A DNA stretch of 38,492 bases from WHTX01 sp038255145 (lineage in GTDB: Bacteria > Actinomycetota > Acidimicrobiia > Acidimicrobiales > CAIXPF01), in assembly GCA_038255145.1 (NCBI GenBank), contig JBBSLP010000062.1, positions 1 to 38,492 of the forward strand. Direction: 5' to 3'. Below the pieces are notes generated by a model. The model did no database searches. It had not been told where the DNA came from and saw only the letters and a list, made by a program, of their open reading frames with translations. Below are positions 8,438-16,177 of the stretch, piece after piece. Each line of letters starts with the position of its first letter. Position 1 is the first letter of the stretch. A program made the translations under genes and the position numbers.

Positions 8438-9142
8438 TCACCGCCCCGAGCGCCGAGCAACGGCCCGCACCGTCCCCGCGACGATGCGCAGGTCGGCGAG
8501 CAGGGTGACGCGCTCGATGTAGGGCAGGTCCTCGTCGAGGTGCTCGTGCAGTGGCCGATCACGCCACTGCGACACCTGCCACGGTCCCGTCACCCCAGGT
8601 CGGATCAGGTGCCGAGGGTGACTCCACAGGCCGTGCTCGGCGACGATCTCCACCATCTCGGGCCGGGGGCCCACCAGGCTCATGTCACCCTTGAGCACGT
8701 TCCACAGCTGGGGTAGCTCGTCGAGGCTGAGGCTGCGCAGCAGGCGCCCCAGCGGGGTGTGGCGGGGGTCGTCGTCGCGCTTGTGGAGCACGGTCACCCC
8801 GGCCGGCCCGTCGGCTCCGGCCACCGACCGGGCCGCCGTCATCGTCCGGAACTTGTAGATGGTGAAGACGCGGCCGTCCCGTCCGACGCGGTCCTGGCGG
8901 AAGAACACGCCCGAACCCAACTGCCACTTGACCAGCGCGGTGATGACGACCAGGACCGGGAGCAACAGCAGCACCATGACGAGGGCCACGACGCGGTCGA
9001 CCGTGGGCTTGACGTAACTGGCGTACACACCACAACGGATGATCAGCACCTGCGGTCGCCACAACAACGCTGACGGCGGCGGGAGGTTGACGCTCTCCCT
9101 CGCCCCCAGTGACAGGCTCATGCCCGCGCGCGCTTCGACCAT
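8438..9142 (-). CDS. Initiating undecaprenyl-phosphate sugar phosphotransferase (bacterial sugar transferase family)
   Basis: A 234-residue monotopic phosphoglycosyltransferase. A hydrophobic segment (about residues 48-70) is followed by the family's hallmark blocks: VFFRQDRVGRDGR, IYKFRTM, SLDELPQLWNVLKGDMSLVGPRPE and RPGVTGPWQVS. These enzymes move a sugar-1-phosphate from a nucleotide sugar to undecaprenyl phosphate, the first step of lipid-linked exopolysaccharide or O-antigen synthesis. It lacks the extra N-terminal spans of WcaJ-type members. ATG 9142 is preferred because GGAG lies six bases upstream; ATG 9121 is an alternative. It is the first gene of the - strand operon that continues through the epimerase and two glycosyltransferases, so its promoter should control all four. 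Confidence 0.92.
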   Translation of the reverse strand: MVEARAGMSLSLGARESVNLPPPSALLWRPQVLIIRCGVYASYVKPTVDRVVALVMVLLLLPVLVVITALVKWQLGSGVFFRQDRVGRDGRVFTIYKFRTMTAARSVAGADGPAGVTVLHKRDDDPRHTPLGRLLRSLSLDELPQLWNVLKGDMSLVGPRPEMVEIVAEHGLWSHPRHLIRPGVTGPWQVSQWRDRPLHEHLDEDLPYIERVTLLADLRIVAGTVRAVARRSGR

Positions 9143-9484
9143 CCCCCGCTCCGTCCCGCCGAGCGCACTGTCCGCCAGTCCGCCGTACCGTCCGGACGGG
9201 ACCCTAAACCAAAAAGCACGGGACCATCTACCCCAGACAGCTGATCATCTTCAACTTGTGCAAGAAGCGCCCCTCCGGAGAGTGGGCAAATATGCACCAT
9301 CGGCGTTAGTAGGCAGAAGTGAAGAAAGGGACCATGACGGGGTGCGGTCCGTCGCCTACCGCCAGCGGCCGACCGTCGTCCCGTCGCTCCGTTTCCGCTC
9401 GATGAAGTGCCGCTCCCGACGCGGCTCCGGCCGGGGCCACGGCCCTAGACACGCCAGGGCACCGACGCCCACCGAGGAGCAGCC
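9143..9484. promoter_or_regulatory. Divergent intergenic region with a 12-bp palindrome
   Basis: This 342-bp gap separates the divergent sugar transferase and 2OG-oxygenase genes. Bases 9205-9340 are visibly richer in A/T than the surroundings, as expected for promoters. On the - strand TTGAAG, then 18 bases, then TAGATG is a weak -35/-10 candidate for the polysaccharide operon. A perfect palindrome CCGTCCGGACGG lies at 9188-9199, about 45 bp upstream of the sugar transferase start. No convincing gene was seen in the gap. Confidence 0.4.
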
Positions 9485-10441
9485 GTGCCCACCACCGCCC
9501 CCGGGAAGGCGGCCATCGACGGCCGCGTGGTCCCTGTCATCGACATCGGCCGCTTCGGTCAGAGCACCCACGGCGATGCCGGGATCGACCCCGCCCTCAT
9601 CGAGCAGATGTACGAGGTGACCGGCCGGCTCTTCGCCCTACCCATGGCGGACGAGGTCCGGTGGAGCTCGCCCACGGGCAACACCTACCGGGGCTGGTCG
9701 GTGCGCGAAGCGAGGACGGCCGGGTCCGGCCATCAGCCGGCCCGGGAGATGCTCGAGGTCGGCCGCTACGACGGGGCCGGGGACCTGGCGGCCGCCGGTT
9801 ACGGCGACGAGTGGATCACCACCTACGACGCCAACATCTGGCCCGACGAGCCCGCCGAGCTGCGCGCCGTGTGGCGGGCGTGCTACGACGCCCTCGCACA
9901 CCTGGGCGACCGACTGCTCGACATCATGGCCCTGGCCCTGGGCCTGCCCGCAGGGTGGTTCGTGGACAAGTTCGACCGCCACAGCTCGTACCTGTGCGGC
10001 AACCTGTACCCGGCCCAGCCCCAGGCCCCGGCGGAGGGGGAGCTACGCCTGGGCGCCCACACCGACATCGGCAGCCTCACCCTGCTGCACCAGGACGACA
10101 GCCCCGGTGGCCTGCAGGTGCGGGACCGGCAGGGCCGGTGGTGCGACGTCGAGGCCGTGCCCGGGTCCTTCGTGGTCAACCTGGGCGACATGCTGGCCAA
10201 GTGGACCAACGACCGCTGGGTGGCCACCGAGCACCGCGTCGTCAACCCGCCGCGCGACGCGGCGGCCACGGCCCGCATGTCCATCCCCTACTTCCAGCAC
10301 CCAACCTCGATGCCCCCATCGCCTGCATCCCCACCTGCACCGGTCCCGACGAAGTACGAGACCGTGCTCGGCGGCAACTGGGTCCCGGGTGATCGTCGAC
10401 GCCATCCCCGGCGCCGCCCCGCACCCAGGAGCGGGCCATGA
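9485..10441 (+). CDS. 2-oxoglutarate/Fe(II) oxygenase, isopenicillin N synthase-like
   Basis: A 318-residue member of the isopenicillin N synthase/DAOCS family of non-heme iron oxygenases. Iron ligands are His192 and Asp194 in LGAHTDIGSLTLL and His250 in ATEHRVVNP; Arg264-x-Ser266 in ARMSIPYF is the co-substrate motif. The N-terminal block VPVIDIGRF is also typical. The substrate cannot be told. GTG 9485 is preceded by GAGGAG with a five-base spacer. From about 10301 to 10350 the frame reads a Pro/Ser-rich stretch, while the +1-shifted frame gives the family-like HPNLDAPIACIPTCTGPD; the normal frame resumes at KYETVLGG. This looks like a one-base loss in a C run near 10300 compensated near 10351. 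The predicted C-terminus after NWV is therefore doubtful. Confidence 0.88.
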   Translation: MPTTAPGKAAIDGRVVPVIDIGRFGQSTHGDAGIDPALIEQMYEVTGRLFALPMADEVRWSSPTGNTYRGWSVREARTAGSGHQPAREMLEVGRYDGAGDLAAAGYGDEWITTYDANIWPDEPAELRAVWRACYDALAHLGDRLLDIMALALGLPAGWFVDKFDRHSSYLCGNLYPAQPQAPAEGELRLGAHTDIGSLTLLHQDDSPGGLQVRDRQGRWCDVEAVPGSFVVNLGDMLAKWTNDRWVATEHRVVNPPRDAAATARMSIPYFQHPTSMPPSPASPPAPVPTKYETVLGGNWVPGDRRRHPRRRPAPRSGP

Positions 10442-10674
10442 CCACCACCTCCCCGGCGCCCTCGTCGGCTGGCAGCCAGGTGCTCCTCCTCGTCAACCAC
10501 ATCGGGAGGAGGGACGTCTGGGTCCACGCCGTCTTCGCGGCGTTCTGGCTGGTGATGGCGGCGCTGACGCTACGAAGGTTCCTCGCCCAACGCCACCTCC
10601 CGCCGGCCCCACCACCACCGAGCGCCGGAGACCTCAGGAGGCAGCGGCGAGATGCGCGGCCAGGGCCTCGTTGA
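10438..10674 (+). CDS. Possible small single-span membrane protein
   Basis: A 78-codon frame whose ATG overlaps the stop of the 2OG oxygenase as ATGA. It encodes a Ser/Pro-rich start, then a plausible membrane span in VWVHAVFAAFWLVMAALTL followed by basic residues, and ends in a low-complexity Pro/Arg tail. The tail overlaps the 3' end of the convergent hydrolase by about 41 bp. No family was recognised. The coupled start and the hydrophobic segment argue for a real gene, while the short length and ragged tail argue against. Confidence 0.35.
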   Translation: MTTTSPAPSSAGSQVLLLVNHIGRRDVWVHAVFAAFWLVMAALTLRRFLAQRHLPPAPPPPSAGDLRRQRRDARPGPR

Positions 10675-11476
10675 CCGCCGCGCTGTGACTGATGGGCCCC
10701 ATGTGGCCGGCGCCCTGGATCTCCACCCGGGTGGCGTGGGGGAAGGCGGCGGTGAGCAGGTCGACGACCCGGCGGGCGGCCACCGGGGTGAGCTCGCCGG
10801 TGATGAACAGGGCGGGGGCGGTGACCGACGCATAGGCCGAGCCCGGGGTGTGGTCCAACATCAGCGAGTTGGCGCCGCCGAACACGATGCGCCCCGTGGC
10901 CAGGAAGGCGTCGCGGCCCGCCGGGGTCAGGGCCTGCCAGGCCCCGGGCTGCTGCCACCAATCGACGAACAGCTCCAGCCAGGCCTCGGTACCCGCGGCC
11001 CCAGGGTCGGTGAACAGGGGGTTCTCGCCCAGCCCAGCGAGATCGGCCAGACCGACGACGTCCCCGGCCCCGTGCAGGACACCGAAGGCCACGGGGTCGT
11101 AGGCGGCCACGGAGCGCACGAGCTCGGGGTGCAGGCGAGCCAGGGTGACGGCGATGAGCCCCCCGTAGGAGTGGCCCACCAGGTGGGCGGGCTCGCCCAG
11201 GCCGTCGAGGATGCGGCCCACCGCGGCCACGTCGAGGGAGAAGTCGAGGGGCACGTCGGTGGGCCACGGCGGGTTGGCGCCCGAGCCCAACAGGTCGACG
11301 GCCAGCACCCGGTGATCGGCCTCCAGGAGGTCACCGAGCCGCTTCCACTGCCGTGAGGACATGCCCCCACTGTGCAGCAGGATCACCGGCGAGCCCGTGC
11401 CCCGTTCGGCGACGTTGAGAGGCAGGTCGAGGAGGCTGGCGGCGTCCAGTTGTTCGGTGGCCTCGGTGGTGGGCAT
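10634..11476 (-). CDS. Alpha/beta hydrolase
   Basis: A 280-residue alpha/beta hydrolase. It has an oxyanion-hole motif HSGG (35-38), the nucleophile elbow GHSYGG with Ser103, and the catalytic-histidine segment GAGHMGPISH near the C-terminus. The strand after the cap (LFITGELTP) has no standard aspartate, so the acid residue may be displaced. The substrate is unknown. ATG 11476 was chosen over the upstream TTG 11482. It is divergent from the HxlR-family regulator across a 62-bp gap carrying an inverted repeat, so control by that regulator is likely. Confidence 0.92.
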   Translation of the reverse strand: MPTTEATEQLDAASLLDLPLNVAERGTGSPVILLHSGGMSSRQWKRLGDLLEADHRVLAVDLLGSGANPPWPTDVPLDFSLDVAAVGRILDGLGEPAHLVGHSYGGLIAVTLARLHPELVRSVAAYDPVAFGVLHGAGDVVGLADLAGLGENPLFTDPGAAGTEAWLELFVDWWQQPGAWQALTPAGRDAFLATGRIVFGGANSLMLDHTPGSAYASVTAPALFITGELTPVAARRVVDLLTAAFPHATRVEIQGAGHMGPISHSAAVNEALAAHLAAAS

Positions 11477-11505
11477 GGTCAAAGTACTAACACGGCACCT
11501 CTTGA

Positions 11506-11518
11506 TACATAAGATGTA
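11506..11518. promoter_or_regulatory. Candidate operator between hydrolase and HxlR genes
   Basis: TACAT-AAG-ATGTA is a perfect 5-3-5 inverted repeat in the short AT-rich divergent gap. On the + strand TTGATA at 11503-11508 could be a -35 box, placing the repeat within the promoter. HxlR-family regulators commonly bind short palindromes near their own gene, so autoregulation and control of the hydrolase are plausible. Confidence 0.45.
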
Positions 11519-11538
11519 CCAACTGCTAGGGTGACGAC

Positions 11539-12186
11539 ATGCCCAAGGTGGCCGCCTACCCGACGTACTGCCCCATCGCCCGGGCCCTCGACGTGCTCGG
11601 GGACCGGTGGACGCTGCTCATCCTGCGGGAGCTGGCCAACGGGGACCACCGTTACACCGACCTGCGGACCAACCTGCCCGGCATCCCCCCCAACCTGCTG
11701 TCCCAACGGCTCAAGGACCTGGTCGACGAAGGCCTGGTCACCACCAGGAAGCTGCCGCCACCGGCCGCCCGCACCGTGTACACGGCCACCGACTACGGCC
11801 GCACCACCATCCCCGTGCTGCGGGCCCTGGCCCGCTTCGGCTTCCAACGCATCGAACCGGCCGACGAGGCCACCGAGATCCGTCCGGTCATCGCTGTGAG
11901 CTCGTCCCTCAAGCCCTTCTGGGACCGGGAGCGGGCCGGCGACCTCGACGAGTCCTACGAGGTGGTGGTGGACGGTGAGGCCTTCCTCCTCCACTCCGCC
12001 CCCGGCGGACCCGGGGACACGTCCACCAGAGCCGCCGAGGCCCGCCTCGAGCTGCCCGCCTGGGTCCTCGTCGACCTGCGCGTCGGCACCCTGTCCTTCG
12101 ATGACGCCGTGGCCCGGGGGTTGCTCACCACCAGCGGGGACCCCCGCGCCTTGGCCAACTTCCGGCGCATCTTCCACCTGGGATGA
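11539..12186 (+). CDS. HxlR-family winged-helix transcriptional regulator with C-terminal extension
   Basis: A 215-residue protein. Residues 1-105 are a classic HxlR/MarR-like winged helix: Cys11 in PTYCPIARALDVLGDRWTLL, then the recognition region LPGIPPNLLSQRLKDLVDEGLV and a wing ending VYTATDYGR. The C-terminal part (about 120-215) resembles the SCP2-like domain found in longer family members and may bind a hydrophobic effector. The conserved N-terminal Cys is used for electrophile or redox sensing in some relatives. It leads an operon with a glutathionyl-hydroquinone reductase-like gene and two flavin monooxygenases; 83 bp separate it from the preferred start of the next gene. Confidence 0.94.
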   Translation: MPKVAAYPTYCPIARALDVLGDRWTLLILRELANGDHRYTDLRTNLPGIPPNLLSQRLKDLVDEGLVTTRKLPPPAARTVYTATDYGRTTIPVLRALARFGFQRIEPADEATEIRPVIAVSSSLKPFWDRERAGDLDESYEVVVDGEAFLLHSAPGGPGDTSTRAAEARLELPAWVLVDLRVGTLSFDDAVARGLLTTSGDPRALANFRRIFHLG

Positions 12187-12269
12187 GAATGTTGACCTCT
12201 CCGATCGGGAACGCCCAGCCGATCCTCGACGTTGCCCGACACGAAGACGGCACCAGGAGACGAGCCCAC

Positions 12270-13258
12270 ATGCCCCAGCGGTCCCCCCTCGCCGACGCGG
12301 CGGCCCCGGTCGCCGAGCCATCCGGCCCCGCCTCCGGACAGCCGGCGCCGCCCGCCGGACCCTTCGCCAGCCCCGTCGACACCGACCGCTTCGGCAGCTA
12401 CACGATCCGACGTGATCCCGGTGACCAGCGGCCCCTCTACCGCTTCGAGGGTCGCATCAGCACCGACGGGTCCACGACCTTCGCGGCCGAGGCCGGGCGC
12501 TACCACCTCTATTCGGGCTGGTTCTGCCCCTGGGCCCAGCGGGTGACCATCGTCCACGCCCTGGCCGGCCTGGACGACGTGGTGTCCCTCTCCTACGTGG
12601 ACTTCGGGCGTGACGCCCGGGGTTGGGCCTTCCGGGAGACCTACGGGGCCGACCCGGTCAACGGCTTCACCCTGCTGCGCCAGGCCTACGACGCGACGGA
12701 GGCCGACTTCGACGGTCACGTGTCGGTGCCCACCCTGTGGGACCGGGTCACGGGCACGGTGGCCAGCAACCAGTTCCGCACCATGGGCATCGACCTGGCC
12801 ACGCAGTTCGGCGCCCTGGCCACCTCGCTGATCGAGACCTATCCGGCCGATCTGGCCGCCGACATCGAGGACCTCGACAGCTGGATCGGCCCTGCCGTCA
12901 ACCAGGGGTGGCCCCGGCCGGTGGCACCGGGCCGGGGGCCGACGCCGCCCGTCGCACCCTGCTCGAGGCCTTCAGCGAGCTCGACCGGCGCCTGGCCGAC
13001 CGGCGCTACCTGCTCGGGGACCGCGTGACAGAAGCCGACATCCGGCTGTTCGTCACGCTGGCGCGCTTCGACCACACGGCCAACGCACGCCGCACCATCT
13101 GCGCCGGCCTCGACATCTTTCCCCACCTGTGGGCCTACGCCCGGGACCTCTACGCCATCCCCGCCTTCCGGGACACGACCGACTTCACCGCCTTCGCTGC
13201 CCTGTCAGCGTGGAACGAACCTTCACATCGTGGTGACCTGGTGGCGGCGACCGTCTGA
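12270..13258 (+). pseudogene. Glutathionyl-hydroquinone reductase-like (YqjG/ECM4 type) gene split by a -1 frameshift
   Basis: Two frames together give a full-length family member of about 329 residues. The first (12270 to about 12908) has the active-site segment GWFCPWAQR with the catalytic Cys and SVPTLWDRVTGTVASNQF. The second (about 12908 to 13258) has GDRVTEADIRLFVTLARFD and the helical C-terminal domain. The family expectation is restored if the run of four Gs at 12905-12908 had one more G. The enzyme reduces glutathionyl-quinones in other bacteria; most actinobacteria use mycothiol, so the thiol here is uncertain. ATG 12270 has AGGAG ten bases upstream; ATG 12183 overlapping the HxlR stop is an alternative. 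The 3' end is coupled to the next gene by TGATG. Either a sequencing error or a real lesion is possible. Confidence 0.83.
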
Positions 13259-14550
13259 TGCCCGCCCCCACCTCCCCACCGTCGACCCAACTGCACCTGG
13301 CCGTCGCCCTCGACGGGACGGGGTTCCACCCCGCCTCGTGGCGCCATGCGTCGGCCCGGCCCCAGGAACTGTTCCGGGCCAGCTACTGGGGCGGCCTGGC
13401 CCGCACGGCCGAGCTGGGCCTGCTCGACCTGTTGACCATCGAGGACGGCTTCGGCTTGCAGTCGTCGCGGAACGACGGGCCCGACGGGCGCACCGACCAG
13501 GTGCGGGGCCGGCTCGACGCCGTGCAGATCGCCTCGCTCATGGGCCCCGTCACCAGCCACATCGGCCTGGTGGCCACGGCCATCACCACCCACACCGAGC
13601 CCTTCCACCTGGCCTCGGCCTTCTCCACCCTCGACTACATCTGCCGGGGGCGGGCCGGGTGGCGGCCCCAGGTCTCGGTGCGACCGTCGGACGCCGCCCA
13701 CGTGGGGCGGCGCACACTGCCGGCCATCGACCTGGCCGACCGCCGCTCCCCCGAGGTGCGGGCCCTCGTCCAGGAGCTGTTCGACGAGGCCGCCGACGTG
13801 GTCGAGGTGGTGCGCCGGCTGTGGGACAGCTGGGAGGACGACGCCATCATCCGGGACCAGGCCACGGGCCGGTTCATCGACCGTGACAAGCTCCACTACG
13901 TGGACTTCGAGGGCGACTTCTTCACCGTGAAGGGTCCGTCCATCGTGCCCCGACCCCCTCAGGGCCAGCCCCTGGTGGCCGCCCTGGCCCACAACCGGGT
14001 CCCCTTCGAGTTCGCGGCCAAGTCCGCCGACGTGGTCTTCGTGACCCCGGCCGACGTCGGCGACGTGGCCCGCTGGGTGGGCAACATACGCCGGGCCGAG
14101 GCCACCGTCGAGCGGGCCGGCACCCCCCTCAAGGTGCTGGCCGACCTGGTGGTCTTCCTCGGCGACACCACGGCCCACGCCGAGGCGGCCAAGGCGCAAC
14201 TCGACGAGCTCGACGGCGCCCCGTACACGTCGGACGCCGCGCTGTTCGTGGGCACGCCCGACGACCTGGCCGACCAGCTCGTGACCTGGCAGGCCCAGGG
14301 GTTGGACGGCTTCCGGTTGCGCCCCGCCGTCGTCGATCGCGACCTCGACGCCATCGTCGACGGCCTCGTCCCCGCCCTGCAACGGGGTGGCGCCTTCCGC
14401 ACCGCCTACGCACCGGGCCTGCTGCGCGAGCGCTTCGGGCTCGGCCGCCCCCCCAGCCGCTACGCCCTCGCCGCCGCCACCAGCACTGCCGCCGCCACCA
14501 GCACTGCCAGCACCAAGAGCACTGCCACCACCACGGAGGACCTCGCGTGA
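13258..14550 (+). CDS. Flavin-dependent luciferase-like monooxygenase (NtaA/SnaA/DszA-related)
   Basis: A 430-residue LLM-class TIM-barrel protein. It begins LHLAVALDGTGFHPASWR and has LLTIEDGFGLQ, TSHIGLVATAITTHTEPFHLASAFSTLDYICRGR and VVRRLWDSWEDDA, as in the NtaA/SnaA subfamily that uses FMNH2 and oxygen to oxidise organosulfur, amine or polyketide substrates. No flavin reductase is encoded nearby. The end of the protein (about residues 404-430) is an Ala/Ser/Thr-rich tail containing a tandem 18-bp duplication. It starts at ATG 13258 within TGATG with the preceding gene, and its stop overlaps the next monooxygenase start. Confidence 0.93.
   Translation: MPAPTSPPSTQLHLAVALDGTGFHPASWRHASARPQELFRASYWGGLARTAELGLLDLLTIEDGFGLQSSRNDGPDGRTDQVRGRLDAVQIASLMGPVTSHIGLVATAITTHTEPFHLASAFSTLDYICRGRAGWRPQVSVRPSDAAHVGRRTLPAIDLADRRSPEVRALVQELFDEAADVVEVVRRLWDSWEDDAIIRDQATGRFIDRDKLHYVDFEGDFFTVKGPSIVPRPPQGQPLVAALAHNRVPFEFAAKSADVVFVTPADVGDVARWVGNIRRAEATVERAGTPLKVLADLVVFLGDTTAHAEAAKAQLDELDGAPYTSDAALFVGTPDDLADQLVTWQAQGLDGFRLRPAVVDRDLDAIVDGLVPALQRGGAFRTAYAPGLLRERFGLGRPPSRYALAAATSTAAATSTASTKSTATTTEDLA
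14470..14505 (+). repeat. Tandem 18-bp duplication in the LLM tail
   Basis: Two exact 18-bp copies, at 14470-14487 and 14488-14505, encode AAATST twice. Partly similar sequence follows (STASTKST). It lies beyond the conserved barrel, so it probably changes only a flexible tail. Confidence 0.85.
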
Positions 14551-15926
14551 GCCCCAAGCAGAAGAAGCAGGTCATCCTGGCCGCCTACTTCCCCGGGGTG
14601 AACAACACCACGGTGTGGCACGACCCCCGGTCAAAGAGCCAGATCGAGTTCGACTCGTTCATCCACCTGGCCCAGACGGCCGAGCGGGGCAAGCTCGACT
14701 TCTTCTTCCTGGCCGAGGGCCTGCGCCTGCGCGAGCAGGGCGGCAAGATCCACGACCTCGACACCGTGGGTCGGCCCGACACCCTGACCGTGCTCACCGC
14801 CCTGGCCTCCGTCACCACCCACCTCGGCCTGGCCGGCACCCTCAACGCCACCTTCCACGAGCCCTACGAGATGGCCCGCCAGCTGGCCACCCTCGACCAC
14901 CTGTCCGGCGGCCGCGCCGCGTGGAACGTGGTGACCTCGTCGGACGCCTTCACCGGGGAGAACTTCCGCCGGGGCGGCTTCCTCGACCACGCCGACCGCT
15001 ACGAGCGCGCCGGTGAGTTCGTGCGCACGGCCCGCGAACTGTGGGACTCGTGGGCCGAGGACGAGATCGTGGCCGACAAGGAGACCGGGCAGTTCCTGCG
15101 CGACGGCGCCCCCGGTGCGTTCAGCCACACCGGGGCCCAGTTCGACATCCACGGCCACTTCAACGTGCCCCGCAGTCCCCAGGGCCACCCCGTCATCCTC
15201 CAGGCCGGCGACAGCGAGGGCGGCCGCGAGCTCGCCGCGGCCACCGCCGATGCAATCTTCAGCCGCCACTCCATCCTGGGCCCGGCCCAAGCCTTCTACC
15301 AGGACACCAAGGGCCGACTGGCCCGCTACGGGCGCCGTCGCGACGACATGAAGATCCTGCCCGGGGTGTCCTTCGTGTTGGGCGACAGCCCTGATGACGC
15401 GGCCGAGAAGGCCCATGTCGTACGGCGCCAGCAGGTCAGCCCGCAGACGGCCATCCTGTTGCTGGAGCAGCTGTGGAACCGGGACCTGTCGGCGTACGAC
15501 CCCGAAGGTCCCCTGCCCGAGACCGAGCCCGACGTGTCGGCCACGTCCATCATCCAGGGCCGCACCCGCATGTACGACGACGCCTTGGCCGTGGCCGCCA
15601 GGTGGCGCCAGGTGTCCGAGGCCAAGAACCTGTCCTTGCGCGACACCGTCATCGAGATGACCAGGGGCCACACGTTCGTGGGCACCGCCGGCCAGGTGGC
15701 CGAGGCCATGGACGACTTCGTGCAGCAGGACGGCTCGGACGGCTTCGTGCTCGCCCCCCACCTCACCCCCACCGGCCTCGACGACTTCGTCGACGACGTC
15801 GTCCCCCTGCTCCAGGAACGCGGCGTGCTGCGCACCGAGTACGAGACCACCACCCTGCGCGGCCACCTGGGCCTGCCCGACGCGGCGCAGGCCCGACGCC
15901 AGCGCCAGCACGCCGCCTCGGCCTGA
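14547..15926 (+). CDS. NtaA/DmoA-family FMN-dependent monooxygenase
   Basis: A 459-residue large-subunit flavin monooxygenase of the nitrilotriacetate/dimethylsulfide/dibenzothiophene-sulfone group. Family blocks include ILAAYFPGVNNTTVWHDP, HLAQTAERGKLDFFFLAEGL, EPYEMARQLATLDHLSGGRAAWNVVTS (about 110-136), the HADRYERAGEF segment, SPQGHPVILQAGDSEGGRELAA and TFVGTAGQVAEAMDDFVQ. Enzymes of this family need FMNH2 from a separate reductase. It starts at GTG 14547, overlapping the preceding LLM in GTGA, and ends the operon. Pairing with a second, divergent LLM and a GHR-like gene suggests oxidation of an organosulfur or aromatic compound followed by quinone or thiol-adduct handling, which is inference. 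Confidence 0.95.
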   Translation: MSPKQKKQVILAAYFPGVNNTTVWHDPRSKSQIEFDSFIHLAQTAERGKLDFFFLAEGLRLREQGGKIHDLDTVGRPDTLTVLTALASVTTHLGLAGTLNATFHEPYEMARQLATLDHLSGGRAAWNVVTSSDAFTGENFRRGGFLDHADRYERAGEFVRTARELWDSWAEDEIVADKETGQFLRDGAPGAFSHTGAQFDIHGHFNVPRSPQGHPVILQAGDSEGGRELAAATADAIFSRHSILGPAQAFYQDTKGRLARYGRRRDDMKILPGVSFVLGDSPDDAAEKAHVVRRQQVSPQTAILLLEQLWNRDLSAYDPEGPLPETEPDVSATSIIQGRTRMYDDALAVAARWRQVSEAKNLSLRDTVIEMTRGHTFVGTAGQVAEAMDDFVQQDGSDGFVLAPHLTPTGLDDFVDDVVPLLQERGVLRTEYETTTLRGHLGLPDAAQARRQRQHAASA

Positions 15927-15990
15927 CCCGCCCCGGGCAGTGGCCATCGGACGCCGCACCAAGTCCTTCTGTGTCGAAGTGTCAAATACG

Positions 15991-16018
15991 TCACAAGGAG
16001 TGCGCAATCCTCCTGTGA
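15991..16018. repeat. Imperfect inverted repeat in a low-GC gap
   Basis: In the 251-bp gap between the monooxygenase operon and the methyltransferase, TCACAAGGAG and CCTCCTGTGA form a stem with one bulge around an eight-base loop. The flanks are AT-rich for this genome. It may be a terminator-like hairpin without a clear T tract, or an operator. The rest of the gap shows nothing else I recognise apart from a 10-bp palindrome CCGTCGACGG near 16127. Confidence 0.3.
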
Positions 16019-16177
16019 TGCATTTTCCCTGGCGTCGCGATGCCTCTGGCGCGATGCGCGACCTCACCCCAGAACGAACGTGGGCGAGAGGGTCCAGCTT
16101 CCGGTTGGTCCGCTCCGCGCGGCATCCGTCGACGGTACGGCTCATCGGTGAGGTGAGGACCAGAGCAGGGGGATGTC

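Noticed and set aside
9485..10441. True isopenicillin N synthase of a beta-lactam cluster
   Set aside because: Only the general oxygenase family is supported; no ACV synthetase or other beta-lactam genes are present.
14631..16145. Open - strand frame of about 500 codons opposite the NtaA-like gene
   Set aside because: The + strand product has strong family motifs; the antisense product is Gly/Val/His-rich with no recognisable domain.
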